From contig JAUPFP010000011.1 of the NCBI GenBank assembly GCA_036925085.1, forward strand, positions 248,001 through 312,000: a stretch of 64,000 nucleotides of DNA, written 5' to 3'. The translations under genes were made by a program, and so were the position numbers. The notes beneath the pieces are model-generated. The model had not been told where the DNA came from, did not search any database, and saw nothing but the letters and a program-made list of their open reading frames with translations. Below, one piece after another: positions 39,927 to 52,605 of the stretch (the first letter of the stretch is position 1; each line of letters opens with the position of its first letter). This stretch comes from Brachycybe producta (taxonomy: Eukaryota > Arthropoda > Diplopoda > Playtdesmida > Andrognathidae).

Positions 39927-42900
39927 GTGCAATAGAATTTTCATTGTCTTTCTTATTATTGTCCTGAAGTTATCAACGTGGTTCATTTACAACCAGTTTA
40001 AATTTTGCTTCATTTGCCATTTAATGAAACATTAAAGCATGCACAAATATAATTTGTACACATTTTCTTGTTTTTTTATTACATGGGTAACACAGTACTG
40101 TCCTTAGCTTAATTATTGTATGTATGGGTTTTATCTTTTAGGCGTTGAGGTTCAGTCTGGACCTAAGTTTGTCAAGGAGCCACCTGCTAAAGTTGAGTTC
40201 GTGAACACCAAAGGAGCTGAAGTGGATTGTTCGGCCTCAGGAAATCCTTTGCCCATCGTTAACTGGACACTCATCGATGGAAGCGAAGTGGTCGATGTCC
40301 GTGGTTTGCGTGAGGTCACCAAGTCTGGAAGACTCGTGTTTCGTTCTTTCAGAGCCGAGAACTTCCGTCCCGACGTTCATTCTGCCATTTATCGCTGTAT
40401 TGCTTCTAATGTTGCCGGTCTAATTCACAGTAGAGACATCAGTGTGCACGGTGGTAAGTTGCACATTTATTTTGTTTTTAGCAGTTTAAGTTTATTTAAA
40501 TGGATGGTTTGGAAGTTGTTCTTCAGAGTCACGAAGTTCTAGTTTACGACTCGTATGCCATCGACGGCAACACCGCTGTTTTCAAATGCCACATACCTAG
40601 CGTTCTCAAGGACTACGTGACAGTCACAGCGTGGATCAAGAACGACAATTTGCTAATTCGCCCATCGTTTGAAGAAGGTGCATGCCCCTTCAAATGCATT
40701 TGAAGATTAATAATCTCATAATCATCGTTAGCATCCATTGCTTATGTTTCTTGTTTCAGTTTTGAATGGAAAATTTGTCGTCATGCCGTCTGGAGAATTA
40801 CACATTCGTAACATCACTTTAGGAGAATCTGGATCAAGATACAAATGTAAAACTTCCCATCGCTTAACCGGCAAGACTCAGATTAGTTCGGCCGATGGAC
40901 AGCTGTTTGTGACTGGTACTAATAACAAGTATTATCGACATATATAATGTAATGCATGTATAGTTTCGACAATATTGTTTGAACTATAAACGTATGCCAT
41001 ATAATTTTTATAGAATCCCGTGGCCTAATTGCACCAAACATAGTTGAAGGTGACAAAGTCGTTTCTGTTGCTGTTGGACAAACTGTTATTCTTCCGTGTG
41101 CATCTCAAGGAAATCCTTCACCTGTCATTAAGTTAGTAAACAGCTAAAGGCCTATAGTGTATTACACTCTGATTTAATTGCTTCAAACTATAATAACTAA
41201 AAGTGATATTACAGACATATTTTTATGTTTTAATTTGTCTACTTGATATGCCGTTTTGTGTTGTACACTCAGACACTCTTTATTGTATGCGTTGGATGGG
41301 AAAATCTTGTTTTAAAACCTTTGTGATGAACCTAGTAACTTGTCCTCTTCTTAATTAGTTGACCTGTTAACTATGCGGCAAAAGCAGCACTATTGCCTAA
41401 AACACAGACACATTTTCGTTCAGAGTTAAATCTTCTTTATTTCACAAAATGATCGAGGGCATTCGAAAGCTCTCCCTCCAGAAACCCCAAATAACAAAAT
41501 TAATGTGGCGCATTGTCAGGCAGATGACAATCGTAATTATATGATGACGTGTGTACACGTTGCCCAATTAGCACGGCGTTCATTTGCCTAATTTGCGTAA
41601 TTTGCCCGTTGAAGCAATTGTTCTGCATAGTGAACCGGGCTGTAATTTTGCAGGTGGTACAAAAAGGGTTCTGGTGATGAAATGATTGAAGTAACTGTCG
41701 TTGATCGGTTCGTGAAGACAGAAAGCGCCATGGTCATCAAAAACACTGTCACCTCAGACGAAGGAGTATATACGTGTGAAGCTGTTAGTGATTTGGGAAA
41801 GGTGGTCTTGGATATTAAGCTAAACATTATTGGTAAATACACTCCACACTTCACTTCCACATTATATTTATTCTTTTTATCAACGAACTAGAACGATTGT
41901 CGGTGAATATTGCACCTTCTGTTCGGAGCTCTAAACTCAACGAGAGAGTTGTTTTCGAATGCACCACATCTGGAAAGATCTCTTCTTTAAGTTGGTTGCA
42001 CAATGGTGTTCAAATGAAAAATGCTTCCAGCAATAGTCTTGTTATTGAAAGTGTTACGATGTCCGATCGTGGAATGTATCAGTGTTTTGTTAAGAACGAA
42101 TCTGGTTATGTGATGCAGTCCACTTCCGAACTCATGCTTTCAGGTTGGATATCAGTCATTGCATTTCATATTCTTAGTTGTATATTGTATCTGTCATTAA
42201 ATGTTAATTTGTGTTTTTTTATTTAAGAAATTTCTCCTCAGTTCGTTGAGGTGTTTAGCGATGTTGTCGTTCAACCAAGTAGTCCTGTTACTCTCGACTG
42301 TGCAGCTACCGGAATTCCTCTTCCAACTATTTCCTGGAACGTCGACAGAATACCAATGAATAGTACCTCTAGTGTTCAAATTGCGTCTATGGTTGATAGT
42401 GATGTAAAAGTAACCAGTAGTCTAAAGTTGATGTCAACGGTTGTTGAAGATGGTGGTGTCTACAGTTGCATTGCTTCTAGTCAATCTGGGCAGTTGGTTC
42501 ATTCTGCTCGAGTCAACGTTCATGGTGATTCATTTTGTATTGATCACCACTATTATCAATTATAACATCAATTTTTATTCATCATAAGGGCCATTGGGTA
42601 GTCGTGTTGTTCCGCCAGTGTTTGCTGTGTCTGGTCATAATATCTACTTAAATTGTCCCGTTTATGGTTATCCTATATCGAGTGTCACTTGGGAAAAAGG
42701 TACTTCAATTTTAAAATACAACCACGAAGAAAAGCCGAGATAGCAAATTTAAATTTTTTACATTGAAATATTTTTCAGATAGGAAAATGTTAAGACCCGG
42801 GACTCGCATTGTGCTTCCAACAAATAGAACGTTGATTGCGAAAGATGTGGACAAAAAAACTGACGCTGGAATTTACAAATGTTATGTCGAAAATGAACAA

Positions 42901-45900
42901 CATCAACGAGTGGAGGCCAAAGTAGAAGTTACTGTCATGGGTATGATAAACATTGTTTTACACTCAAGTTCATAATCAAGCTTAATTTACGATAAACAAA
43001 AACATATCTATGGGAGGCAGGTTAATGGTTCTGACTAAGATCTAGGCCTAATACTATGGAGTTGTGTGATGGATTTGGACTAAACTGAGCTAGTTTTTTC
43101 GATTAGCATAATTTTTGGAGCTCTATAGTAGACCCCAAATGTTACGATCTCATTGGTTCCTGAACAATGGGCATAAGTTGAGCCCTTACTTCTTTTAGTG
43201 ATAACGATATAAATTGATGTTCCATTTCTGGGATCTTATTTCACGTCATAAAATGCCTACTTGACCATAAAACAAAATAAAATAAGATAAAAAACACAAA
43301 TATTTGCTTGCGTTTGTTTGCGTCTATGGACAAAACATTCATTGCGTATAGCATATAAAATTAATTTAAATCTAAAGTTAAGCACTTTACACAATTCAGA
43401 AGGGATTGAAGAAAAGGAGATCAGAAGAGATCTGGGTTATAGAAAAAAATTCCAGAGGAAAATTTACCGACTGAGTCAACTGTGTTGCTGTTTGGACGCA
43501 TATAGAGTTTACTTAATTTAAGAGAGGCCATGTGAGACAGGAGGGTGGGATTTTAGGTTGAGAGATTAATTCGGGGGTCTGCTCTTTGTTTGTTGAGACT
43601 ATGTAGGCCTATACTGTGCATTTGTGTTATGTAAATTAAGTAAATTAATAAATTAGGGAAAATGTGAAACCAGGTGATACGAGCGTACTATATTGCGATT
43701 TTGTACAAATTTGAAATTAATTTCCCGAAATTTGACATGTGTTAGACTGTTGCTTAAATCAGACAGGGTAAAACAGCCACCATGGCACAATCAATAGGCA
43801 GATAATACACTGAAATGTAAATGTTTTTTTGTTAAAAGGAGTGCAATTCTAAATTCATAATTCTATTAATTGAATTTCAAATTACAGAAATATTATATAG
43901 TTATAAGTTATAACCTTATCCATTCAATCTAAAATATAGACTGTTTTAATTTATATTTTAATTTATATTTTAATTTATATTTTAATTTATATTTTAATTT
44001 ATATTTTAATTTATATTTTAATTTATATTTTAATTTATATTTTAATTTATATTTTAATTTATATTTTGTGCTAGATTGTGAGAAATTATGTAGTTATGAA
44101 ACCTTGTTTATAAATGTGAGCAACTGTTTCCAATTGCATTACAGTTGCTCCCAAAATTGTACCATTTGAGTTTCAAGATGAACTCTTACGAGAGGGGATG
44201 AGAGCCAGACTACAATGCGTTGTTAGTGATGGGGATTTACCCTTGACAGTGTTTTGGCTTAAGGACGGATTTCCCCTCTCGTCATCGCTGGGGGTTCTGG
44301 TGCGAGTTCTGGACGAATACTCCAGCATTTTAACGATTAACAGCATAACCCCCAGCCACAATGGGAAATACACCTGCGTGGCCTCAAACAGGGCTGGAAT
44401 AGTGACGCATACAGCGGAACTGTCTGTGAATGGTAAACCGTTATTTATGTATTGACTTCCTTTTTTCAGTTCTTCCTAAGATTATCCCGTTTGCGTTTCT
44501 CGATGACCAGTTTTACAAAGGAATGCGAGCTCATGTCACATGTGCGATCAGTCAGGGCGATTTGCCAGTCACTTTTAAGTGGCTGAAGGATCGCTCCATG
44601 CTAACCTCCTCTGAGTTAGGAGTTACGAGTCGCAAATATGATGAGCAGACTGAGTCTCTGAGCATTGATAATGTGAGCTCTCAGCATTCTGGCAACTACA
44701 CTTGTGTTGTTAGCAACAGGGCGGGGACAACGAGTTGGACTGCCGAACTACTTGTTCGCGGTAATCATTCACACTTGGGTTATTTTATTTCATCGTTTTT
44801 GTTGCAGTGGGCCCTAAGATAGTTCCCTTTCAATTTGGGGCCATTCATTATGAAGGGTCTGCAGCCAGAGTGATGTGTGGCTTGCAAGAAGGAGACGCCC
44901 CAATCCAATTCTCATGGCTTCGGGATGGTGTCCCTCTATTTGGTGGCGATTCTACCATCTCGGTCCATGAGGTGCACGGCCTGTCGAGCATTCTGTCTTT
45001 CGAGAGCCTCACTGCCGATCATGCCGGCACCTACACTTGCATCGCCAAGAATAGGGCGGGCATCGACCGACACGACGCCAATTTGACAGTGAATGGTAAT
45101 TCTAAGTGATCATATTTGCATGTTCCAGTAGCGCCGAAGATCGTGCCCTTCTCATTCCAAGGAGAACATGTGTTTGAGGGAGCGCTGGCACGCCTCACTT
45201 GCGTGGTTTACCAGGGTGACCTACCCTTGACCATCAGCTGGCTTAAAGATCACACTCCCATTTCCTCTTTCCCTTCAATGGGCATTCAAGTTCGTAACGT
45301 TGACACCTACACGAGTATACTGACCATCGACCATGTTGGAGTCGAACACGGTGGCAACTATAGTTGTGTGGCCAAGAACCAGGCAGCTTCTGCAAGCCAC
45401 ACGGCAGTTCTGATCGTTAATGGTAGGGGCCTCTGCTTGAACCATGTTATCCTCTTATGTTTCAGTTCCCCCAAAAGTGGTGCCGTTCTCGTTCCAAGAC
45501 GAGCACTTAGCCGAGGGTCAGCTGGCCAGAGTGTCTTGCATTGTGAGCCGTGGAGATTTGCCATTGCGACTTGTTTGGGAAAAAGACGGTGTTGAAATTT
45601 CGCCCCAGTCTTTAGGGGTTCAATTCAAGTCATTCGATGAACACTCGAGTATTTTGTCTATTACCAGTGTTACCCCCGAACACAATGGAAATTACACTTG
45701 TGTTGCTAGCAATGGGGCTGGATCAGCCAGACACTCAGCCCAGCTGATTGTCAATGGTAATTTGATTGTGTTTTTGTTCCGTTTTGTGAACGAATGCATG
45801 TCTTTTTGCATGTTCCTAAACACTGGCTATCTATTTTTATTATATTCTGGCCTTTTAAATACATTGCTAATTGAAAAATATTTCTGACATCAAAAATAAT

Positions 45901-48900
45901 GAAATTTAAAGTTTATTTCTTTTTTATATATATATATTATATTTCTTGAAAAGGCACATTAATTTTTACGTTCATAAGATTTTTCATTAAAATTGTTTAA
46001 TGCCCAGTTCCACCACAATGGATCTTGGAACCAGAAGACAAGTTTGTTCTGAAAGGAAATAATGTCTTGATTGATTGCAAAGTTAGAGGGTTTCCACAGC
46101 CAGACATTTCCTGGTTAAAAGCTGATGGTTGGTTAATTTCTGAAGTAATTTTTCATGTCTACATACTAATTTTTTATTTTCCCAGCGACCACTTCAAGTG
46201 AAAGTTTCATTCGTTTATACAATGGGCCCAACATACATCTTTATCCTAATGGTTCTTTGTTAATCAAAAATATCAATAGTAGTGATGAAGGATATTATTC
46301 TTGCGATGCTTCGAATGGAATCGGAAAGGGCCTCAGTAAAACAATACAGATAAAAATTCATGGTGATTGTTTAATTGACATACATACCATAGCTGTAGCT
46401 ATCTTTCTTTTTATCTTTGTGTGTTTACTTTCTACATAGCACCACCTGTTATTAAGCAAGGACTTTTGGAACAGTCTGTTTCACTTGAAAAGGAAATTCA
46501 ATTACAGTGTTTCGTACAAGGAGATTTCCCTTTGAAGACTACTTGGTATAGAGATGGCAAAGTTGTTGCAGAAGGACAATCTAGGTGCATAATTCATTCT
46601 TGAAAGTGCCGTAATTGTTGTATTAGTTTCATTTTTTATGAACGAATTGTTTAGGTTGAAAATCAAAGTAACGAACACGGCCACTGAATCGCATTCAGTA
46701 CTCACTATTAGTAAAGTTGCAAGAGAAGACAGTGCTACTTATGAATGTGTTGCTGAAAATGCTTACGGCACTAACCGGTCTTCTTCCCAATTAAAAGTTA
46801 TTGGTAGGTTTTTTTATTAGAAGATGAATAATAAATAAAATTGCATCAACGGGAATAACATTTTGTTTTGCAAGAACCTCCAAATGCGCCACAAGAGTTC
46901 AAGGTCTCATTGGTAGAAAGCCGACAAGTAGAATTGACTTGGAGAGCTTCATTTGATGGAAATGATAAGATAAAGAAGTACGTCATCCAGTACAAGTTAG
47001 AAGCAGGTGAAATCTGAAATTAAAGCATAAATTTGACATTTTCACTTAAATTTTAGTTGTTTATGCATTATTTTGATTATGAGTAGATTCATGGAAAGAT
47101 GGAAAAACAATGGAAACTGTGAACGGCGAACCAACCAATGGCATTGTTAGCCAGTTGCAACCTGCGACCAGTTACATTTTCAGAGTGTTTTCTGAAAATT
47201 CTCAAGGAAGAAGTCCTGCCAGTCATATCCTTCACGTCACAACTAACGATGATGGTTAATATAATATTTTATTTTATCGTGACACAGTGTAGGAACTGTC
47301 CATCTTATTAAAATGTGTACTGGACTTTCAGTTCCTTCAGGAACACCTCTAAATGTTCAGGTCGAGCCTGTTAACGTTGAAACATTTAAAGTTTTTTGGA
47401 AGGTTTGTTTGTGAATCTCATAATTGAAGGCATCAAATTTCAAGTTTCGCTTCTCTACTTTTAATTAATTTTCAAAAGGCTCCAGAAGAAAATTTGTGGA
47501 ATGGAAAGATTCAAGGCTACTATGTTGGTTATAAAGAAACCGACACGAACGACCCTTACCTCTTTAAAACACTCATGACGAGAGATCCGAAAGCAAATGA
47601 TCTGTCAGTTCAGATCGGTGGACTGAAACAGTTTACTAAATACTCCGTTGCCGTTCTTGCATACAACAGTAAAGGCAAAGGACCTCAAACAGAACCAGTT
47701 GTAGTCATGACTTCAGAAGGAGGTGAATTAAGCATCTTTTAAAATAACATTCTATTGATTTATGATTAGCGATAAAACACAAGAAAAAAAAGTTTTTGTG
47801 ATATAAAGACTCTTGTACACCTGATTTCTGACATCGAAATTTCGTAAATCAGGTATTGAGTAGGTTAAATAATTTTTATTTTTATTTTTATAATGCATCC
47901 TAATATTTTAGCACCCACAATGCCACCTACTGATGTTCGATGTACAATTCTAACATCTCAAAGCATTCATGTGACATGGACCTCACCAAACTCTGATTCA
48001 ATTAACGGAATTCTAAGAGGCTACCAAGTGGCTTACAAACCAACTGAAGAATTTTATGGTTTGTCAAGATGTTTTTTATGACTTACAAACTTAGATCATG
48101 TACAACTGAAAATATACCCATAAACGGGCGCTTTTTTCGTACGTTTGTATACTAGAGGACTTTTCTGAAAGTATCAATTCCACGGCTTTCAATTCGGTGA
48201 CCTTGACGAATCTCGAGAAGTTTATGAACTATAGCATCACCGTCGTGGCTGCAACAAAAGCAGGCGTTGGACCTAAAAGCTCCGTTACGTTTTGCAAAAC
48301 GCTCGATGATGGTAAATGTAAATTTTTACTTTTGATTTCATAAATAAAGTTATCTTTTGGTTAAATTCAATTTCAGTTCCCGGTGCTCCAGCCGTCATTA
48401 AAGCCCTTTCCACTTCGGAGAACTCGGTCACTGTTTCTTGGAAGGCACCAGAGAACCCAAACGGGATTTTGAAGTCATATACTGTTTATTGGAAGGATGT
48501 TGAAGATTGGAAGGTCTAAAGAGTAGTTTTGTTTTGTTTGCCGTAACAATGTGTCATCAGATGATTATTTGTTTTTGAAATTTGTTTTATTGATATTCGT
48601 TTCCATTCAGGATGCGCTCTCGAGCACTGTCACATCTCAGCTTTATTATTATGAAATTACTCGTCTGCAAAAGGATCGTCAGTATGAATTCTGGGTTACG
48701 GCATCTACTTTTGTGGGAGAAGGTCCACCTTCAAAGACAGTTGTCCAGTCTACAAGCAGTCATACCAGTAAAATGCTTTTTTTAAAAAATTACATTGATA
48801 TTTAGGAATAAATGACACTGTTTTTAGTGGTGCTTTTTCTCATTGATAATTAATTCTTTTGAACATTTTTCATTGACTTTTATTAGCTGCTGCTAAGATA

Positions 48901-51709
48901 GTTTCATTTGATGAGAAAATTACTGCTAATTGGAAGACGGATGTCCAACTTCCATGTGTAGCTGTTGGTGTTCCAGAACCACAGCGAAAGTGGCAATTGA
49001 AGTAATTAACCTTTTTGAACATTGGCACAGGTTGTTTGTAATAGTAACAAGCAAACTCGTTACTGATGTCATTTCAGAGAGGCTGATCTCGAAATGACAC
49101 AGAAAGTGACAACGTTAGCGAATGGGGCTCTGACAATAACTGACCTCCACGAAGAGAATGCGGGCGATTACACTTGCGTGGTCAAGAATGACGTCGGTGA
49201 AGATAAAATAACCTACACCCTTATAGTATTATGTAAGGCATTCGTTTTGATTTGAGCTCTTAAAGCAAACGTTTCTAGTCAGTTAAAGCCTCATACACAT
49301 TATCAAAAAAATCATTTCCATCTACCATGTATAGCAAAACTGCAATGAAAATGTACATATTTGGCTAGAGTAAAGTTTATTTTTTAGCCCCTCCATCGGC
49401 TGTGTCTGTGAAAGTTTCTTCTGTTACGACAAACGCAATTGAAATTGAGTGGACGGCACCGGTAAACAAAATCCCACGAGTCAAAGGTTTATTCCGTTGC
49501 TTTTATCATAAATGTGTGGTTTCTGGAGATAGTTACAACTATTCGTTTTGTGTTTAGGCTATAATCTAAGAGTAAGAAAAGAAAATGGCGACTGGTTAGA
49601 AACTAAACTCGGATCCGAAATGAGAAGTTATAAAATCGATAATTTAGATTGCGGCACAAAATACGAACTCGATATTTCTGCTTATAACAAGATTGGAGTC
49701 GGTGAGGTGTCGGAAACGTTGAAAGTTTTCACTAACGGATCTGGTAAGTCGGATGACTTTGTAAAGACTTGCAATTTTATTCAGTCACGTGATTTCTAGT
49801 GCCTATGTCACCGAGCAAGTCAGACCTGGTCGAGGAAACATCTTCGTCCGTGTCTTTGTATCTTAACACCTGGAAGAACAACGGCTGCCCGATCCACTAC
49901 TACGTTGTAGAATATGCTACCAAGAGCTCTAACGAGTGGACACTCGTTTCTAGTTCAGTTAAACCGGAGCAACGGCGTTTGGTCATTCCTAATCTGAAGT
50001 CTGGAACTTGGTTCGGTTTACGAATGACGGCTCACAACAGTGCCGGATCGGCTGTGGCCAAGTACGATTTTGCCACGCTCACAACTTCAGGAGGTGTACA
50101 TAGAAGAATAACTTTGTAATTACTTTTATTGTCATCTAAACAAAGTGGCAGTTGACTAAATTGTCAAACTGCAATATGCTCATCATGTGTTGTATTTGAT
50201 CCTTTTTTCTTAGCTACGATTTCTCCTGAGCTTATGGCAGATGCTCCATTCAATAAAGTTGATAGTCTTATGGCTCAACTTAACTTTTATCTCATTGTAC
50301 CGATCATTTGCACTGCCGCCATTCTACTTGCCATTCTGGGTGTCGCTTGCATGTGTGTTAAGCTGAAGCAATCGGACGAAAGACACCGTGCAAGTACGCA
50401 TAGCGAATCTATTATTCATTTGTAAATTTTAATAATGCTCTTATGTTTCTGTCATTAAGTGACGCAGAGGTTGTCGGCTGCGGCTTACGAGTTGAGGAGA
50501 GGGGACAGCGTTGAAAGTTTTAACTACATGCAGCGTGGAAGTATGAGTCATCCTTCGAGTACAGTCAAGCGTGGTCAGTTGAGTTATTCTGTTTTAATAA
50601 CCACTGTGACATTGGTTCATTTTTCTAATTTTCTAAGCTCCTTTAGGCGACATCACTCCTTATGCCACATTGCAACTCCACCATCAGCATCACGGGCAAA
50701 TGAGTACTTTAGGCCGTCAGTGTGTAGGTCAGTTAAGTTTAGAATAATTCAGATGTTTTAACAAAGTAAATTTTACTTTTACATAGTTTTGGCTGTTAGT
50801 TTTTTAAGAAATATGTTCGGATCCTAAATTCTGGATTTTTCATTTTAGTGTTTAGAATTTTTTTTAAAAATTCGAACCCGATAATTTTTCGTTTAAAAAT
50901 TTCTGTTGTCAAAAATCTCGAGATCATGTGATACCTCCAGAATTGTAGGCCTATTTGTTAATAGTTAGCAACTTTCCTTTTTATTCAAAAACGTTCTTTA
51001 AAATAAAGGTAAGCTTGAACCATGACGTAAGTCAAAACTCTTTAGTGATCGAGTCTATGGAGAGTCTTTGAGTTTAGTTTTGTTAATGTTTTAGAATACA
51101 GCCGTAACTGAGATTGGACGTTTGTAATAGTATTTTCTTGAAATTATCATTGAAAATAAAATAATTGGTCAACTAATCAAATCAAAATATGACAATCGTT
51201 TTTTTTATAACTCGGAAAAAGTCCAATTTCATGGATAAATTCAAGTAAATACCATATCAGATGTTGCTTATCTTTTGAGTTTCAATAAAATCTTTTCTAA
51301 GTTTATTCTGAAAAATCAAGATCCTGAGTCAAGATTTGTTTTGAAAATGTGTTCAAAAATTTTGTCGGTTACAACTTAATTACAAATTAATATATGATTA
51401 CGTATATAATTATGTTTTTTTTATATACATTAGTTCCTCCCTTACCTCCTCCACGATTTGATGGATTTCCTCACAACGGTGCTCAGATGACGGACCCAAC
51501 ATTTTTTCCACCTGCACCAAAGTAACATGAATTATTTTTTTTTTTAAATCTGTTGTTAAAATATTTTGGGTTTTTCTTTCTAATTCAGTTTTATGAATGG
51601 GAACAACGGTCAGATGGTTGAGACGACATTCATTTTTCCCAATCGAGTAGTAGAAAGTCCATCTTCTGCAGTCAATTCTGTACCTCCCGAATATCAAAAT
51701 GACTTGTTG
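39869..51709 (+). CDS. Dscam: Full-length Dscam, tandem gene 1, with five-exon Ig7 array
   Basis: Homophilic cell-surface receptor of the Dscam family. Exons: signal candidate 39869-39926; Ig1 40142-40453; Ig2 40516-40677, 40760-40915; Ig3 41014-41131, 41654-41832; Ig4 41892-42143; Ig5 42228-42524; Ig6 42589-42699, 42779-42940; Ig7 array 44145-45756; Ig8 46008-46127, 46186-46362; Ig9 46440-46584, 46655-46803; FN1 46875-47006, 47087-47254; FN2 47332-47402, 47479-47722; FN3 47912-48058, 48156-48311; FN4 48377-48513, 48611-48767; Ig10 48887-49001, 49078-49232; FN5 49388-49486, 49558-49743; FN6 49800-50093; membrane span 50214-50393; tail 50460-50573, 50647-50727, 51434-51521, 51589-51709. With one Ig7 exon this gives about 1,778 residues so far. 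Every junction keeps phase, and domain order equals insect Dscam1. Only Ig7 is duplicated; the Ig2 and Ig3 half-exons, variable in insects, are single here. The 3' end is unresolved. Confidence 0.93.
41132..41653. other. Ig3 intron of Dscam gene 1, with insertion
   Basis: It is 522 bp long, against 203 bp for the same intron in gene 2 (56670-56872). About 270 bp of extra sequence at about 41350-41625 ('ttgacctgttaactatgcgg' onward) has no counterpart there, so it is likely a repeat inserted in gene 1 after duplication. The type was not recognised. Confidence 0.5.
43944..44067. repeat. 12-bp tandem repeat, about 10 copies
   Basis: Perfect head-to-tail copies of 'ttttaatttata' occupy 124 bp in the intron that leads into the Ig7 array of Dscam gene 1, ending about 75 bp before the first Ig7 exon. 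The corresponding intron of gene 2 (58166-59003) lacks it, so it arose after the gene duplication or was lost from gene 2. Confidence 0.95.
44145..45756 (+). CDS. Dscam gene 1 Ig7 array: five alternative exons
   Basis: Five complete Ig7 exons: 44145-44432, 44470-44760, 44808-45095, 45129-45422 and 45466-45756 (288, 291, 288, 294 and 291 bp). Each starts and ends in phase 1, so any one, or all together, keeps frame. Each encodes a full domain with the Dscam1 exon-9 signature: P-K-I/V-V/I-PF-x-F at the start, G-D-L/A-P in strand C (for example GDLPLTVFWLKDG), one Cys pair and a Y-T/S-C motif near the end. The introns between them are 37, 47, 33 and 43 nt, shorter than any other intron in the gene (minimum 56). 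Flanking introns are 1,204 and 251 nt. Five homologous symmetrical exons in the Ig7 position argue for mutually exclusive use; tandem inclusion cannot be excluded from sequence. Confidence 0.9.
50214..51709 (+). CDS. Dscam gene 1 membrane span and cytoplasmic exons
   Basis: Exon 50214-50393 encodes a membrane helix (LIVPIICTAAILLAILGVAC) and a basic stop-transfer (KLKQSDERHR). Four tail exons follow. One carries ITPYATLQL, matching the ICPYATF block of fly Dscam1. The next carries PPLPPPRF, a PxxPxR-type SH3 ligand. The last ends PPEYQNDLL at a good donor (GTAGGT). No clear next exon was found. A short phase-0 exon after 'tatatacag' at about 53265 would add one residue and a stop, and read-through of the donor would end at about 51759. 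The tail is therefore incomplete or shorter than in flies. Confidence 0.8.
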
Positions 51710-51899
51710 GTAGGTTGTCAGTGTTATGGAAGAAGTTCAAGAAACTGGAGTTTTTTTTGAGAAAATTGCTTAGATGCATTGATTCAAGTGCTGTGTTTCT
51801 AAAGCATCGTTTGAAAGAAATTCAAAGTGTATCTGAAAGACGTTGAATACGGATGCAAAAGAATCAATTTTAGCATTGTTATAGTGAATTTGAACACAT

Positions 51900-52605
51900 A
51901 GCCTAGATACACGTCCATCTTGTTGTTTTGAGCAGACGACAAAGAGACAAATGAGAGTTACTATATGGTGTTACTAAAACTTCAAGAAATCGACTCACAA
52001 TCGCTCAATTAAAAATACAGTAAAGTGTAAAATGCAATAAAAAAAAGTATTGTTCTTTACGTACTCGATTTGTATAATTTTTGAAAAGGTTCTTCTATTT
52101 TTAAACAAGGTTCAAAATCGTTCGTTTTTTAAACCCCATGTTAAGTCGCATTGGATCAAAAACCGTCACACAAACATTTGAAAAACTCTCGTTAAAATGA
52201 TTTAGAACAATAACAAAGTAATTCGCATATACTTTCATGTATTGGCTTCACTATATTCCCTTTTTATAAATTTTGAAAAGGTCCTTCTATTTTTTAATAA
52301 CGTTTAAAATTGTACATTTTTTAACTTAATGTTAAGTCCCATAGGACTAAAAAACCGTCCCACAAACATTTGAAGAACTCCCATTAAAAACGACTTAGAA
52401 CAATCGCATAAAAATTAGCACGTGCATCTATCTATTGGCTTCACTGTGTTTTCTTTTTAGAAGCTTAGCAAACGAAATTTTTTTTCTATTAATTATTATG
52501 TGACTTGAAACCTGGAGAAAAAACGTTAAAAAACCGTTTTTCAATCAAAAACGATAGCAGCGCCTACATTCGGAGAAATTTTGAACTAAACGCTGTACTA
52601 GGCTC
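51900..52605. mobile_element. TTAA-flanked piggyBac-like MITE, copy 3
   Basis: About 706 bp, in the same orientation as copies at 7952 and 11804, with two internal units of about 190 bp. The right end is intact ('ctaggctc' then TTAA). The left end has lost its TTAA and first bases ('atagcctagatac'). More substitutions than copy 2 suggest it is older. It sits within 200 bp of the last recognised exon of Dscam gene 1. Confidence 0.8.

Noticed and set aside
40454-41653. Searched for duplicated Ig2 and Ig3 half-exons as in insect exon 4 and 6 clusters
   Set aside because: Only one copy of each half-exon is present in both genes; alternative cassettes appear limited to Ig7.
41588-41860. Minus-strand frames antisense to Dscam exons
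   Set aside because: These mirror the coding strand of well-supported exons and have no independent signals.
42941-44144. Searched for additional Ig7-like exons upstream of the array in gene 1
   Set aside because: No PKIVPF-like start or Y-x-C motif in any frame; the intron holds only AT-rich DNA and the 12-bp repeat.
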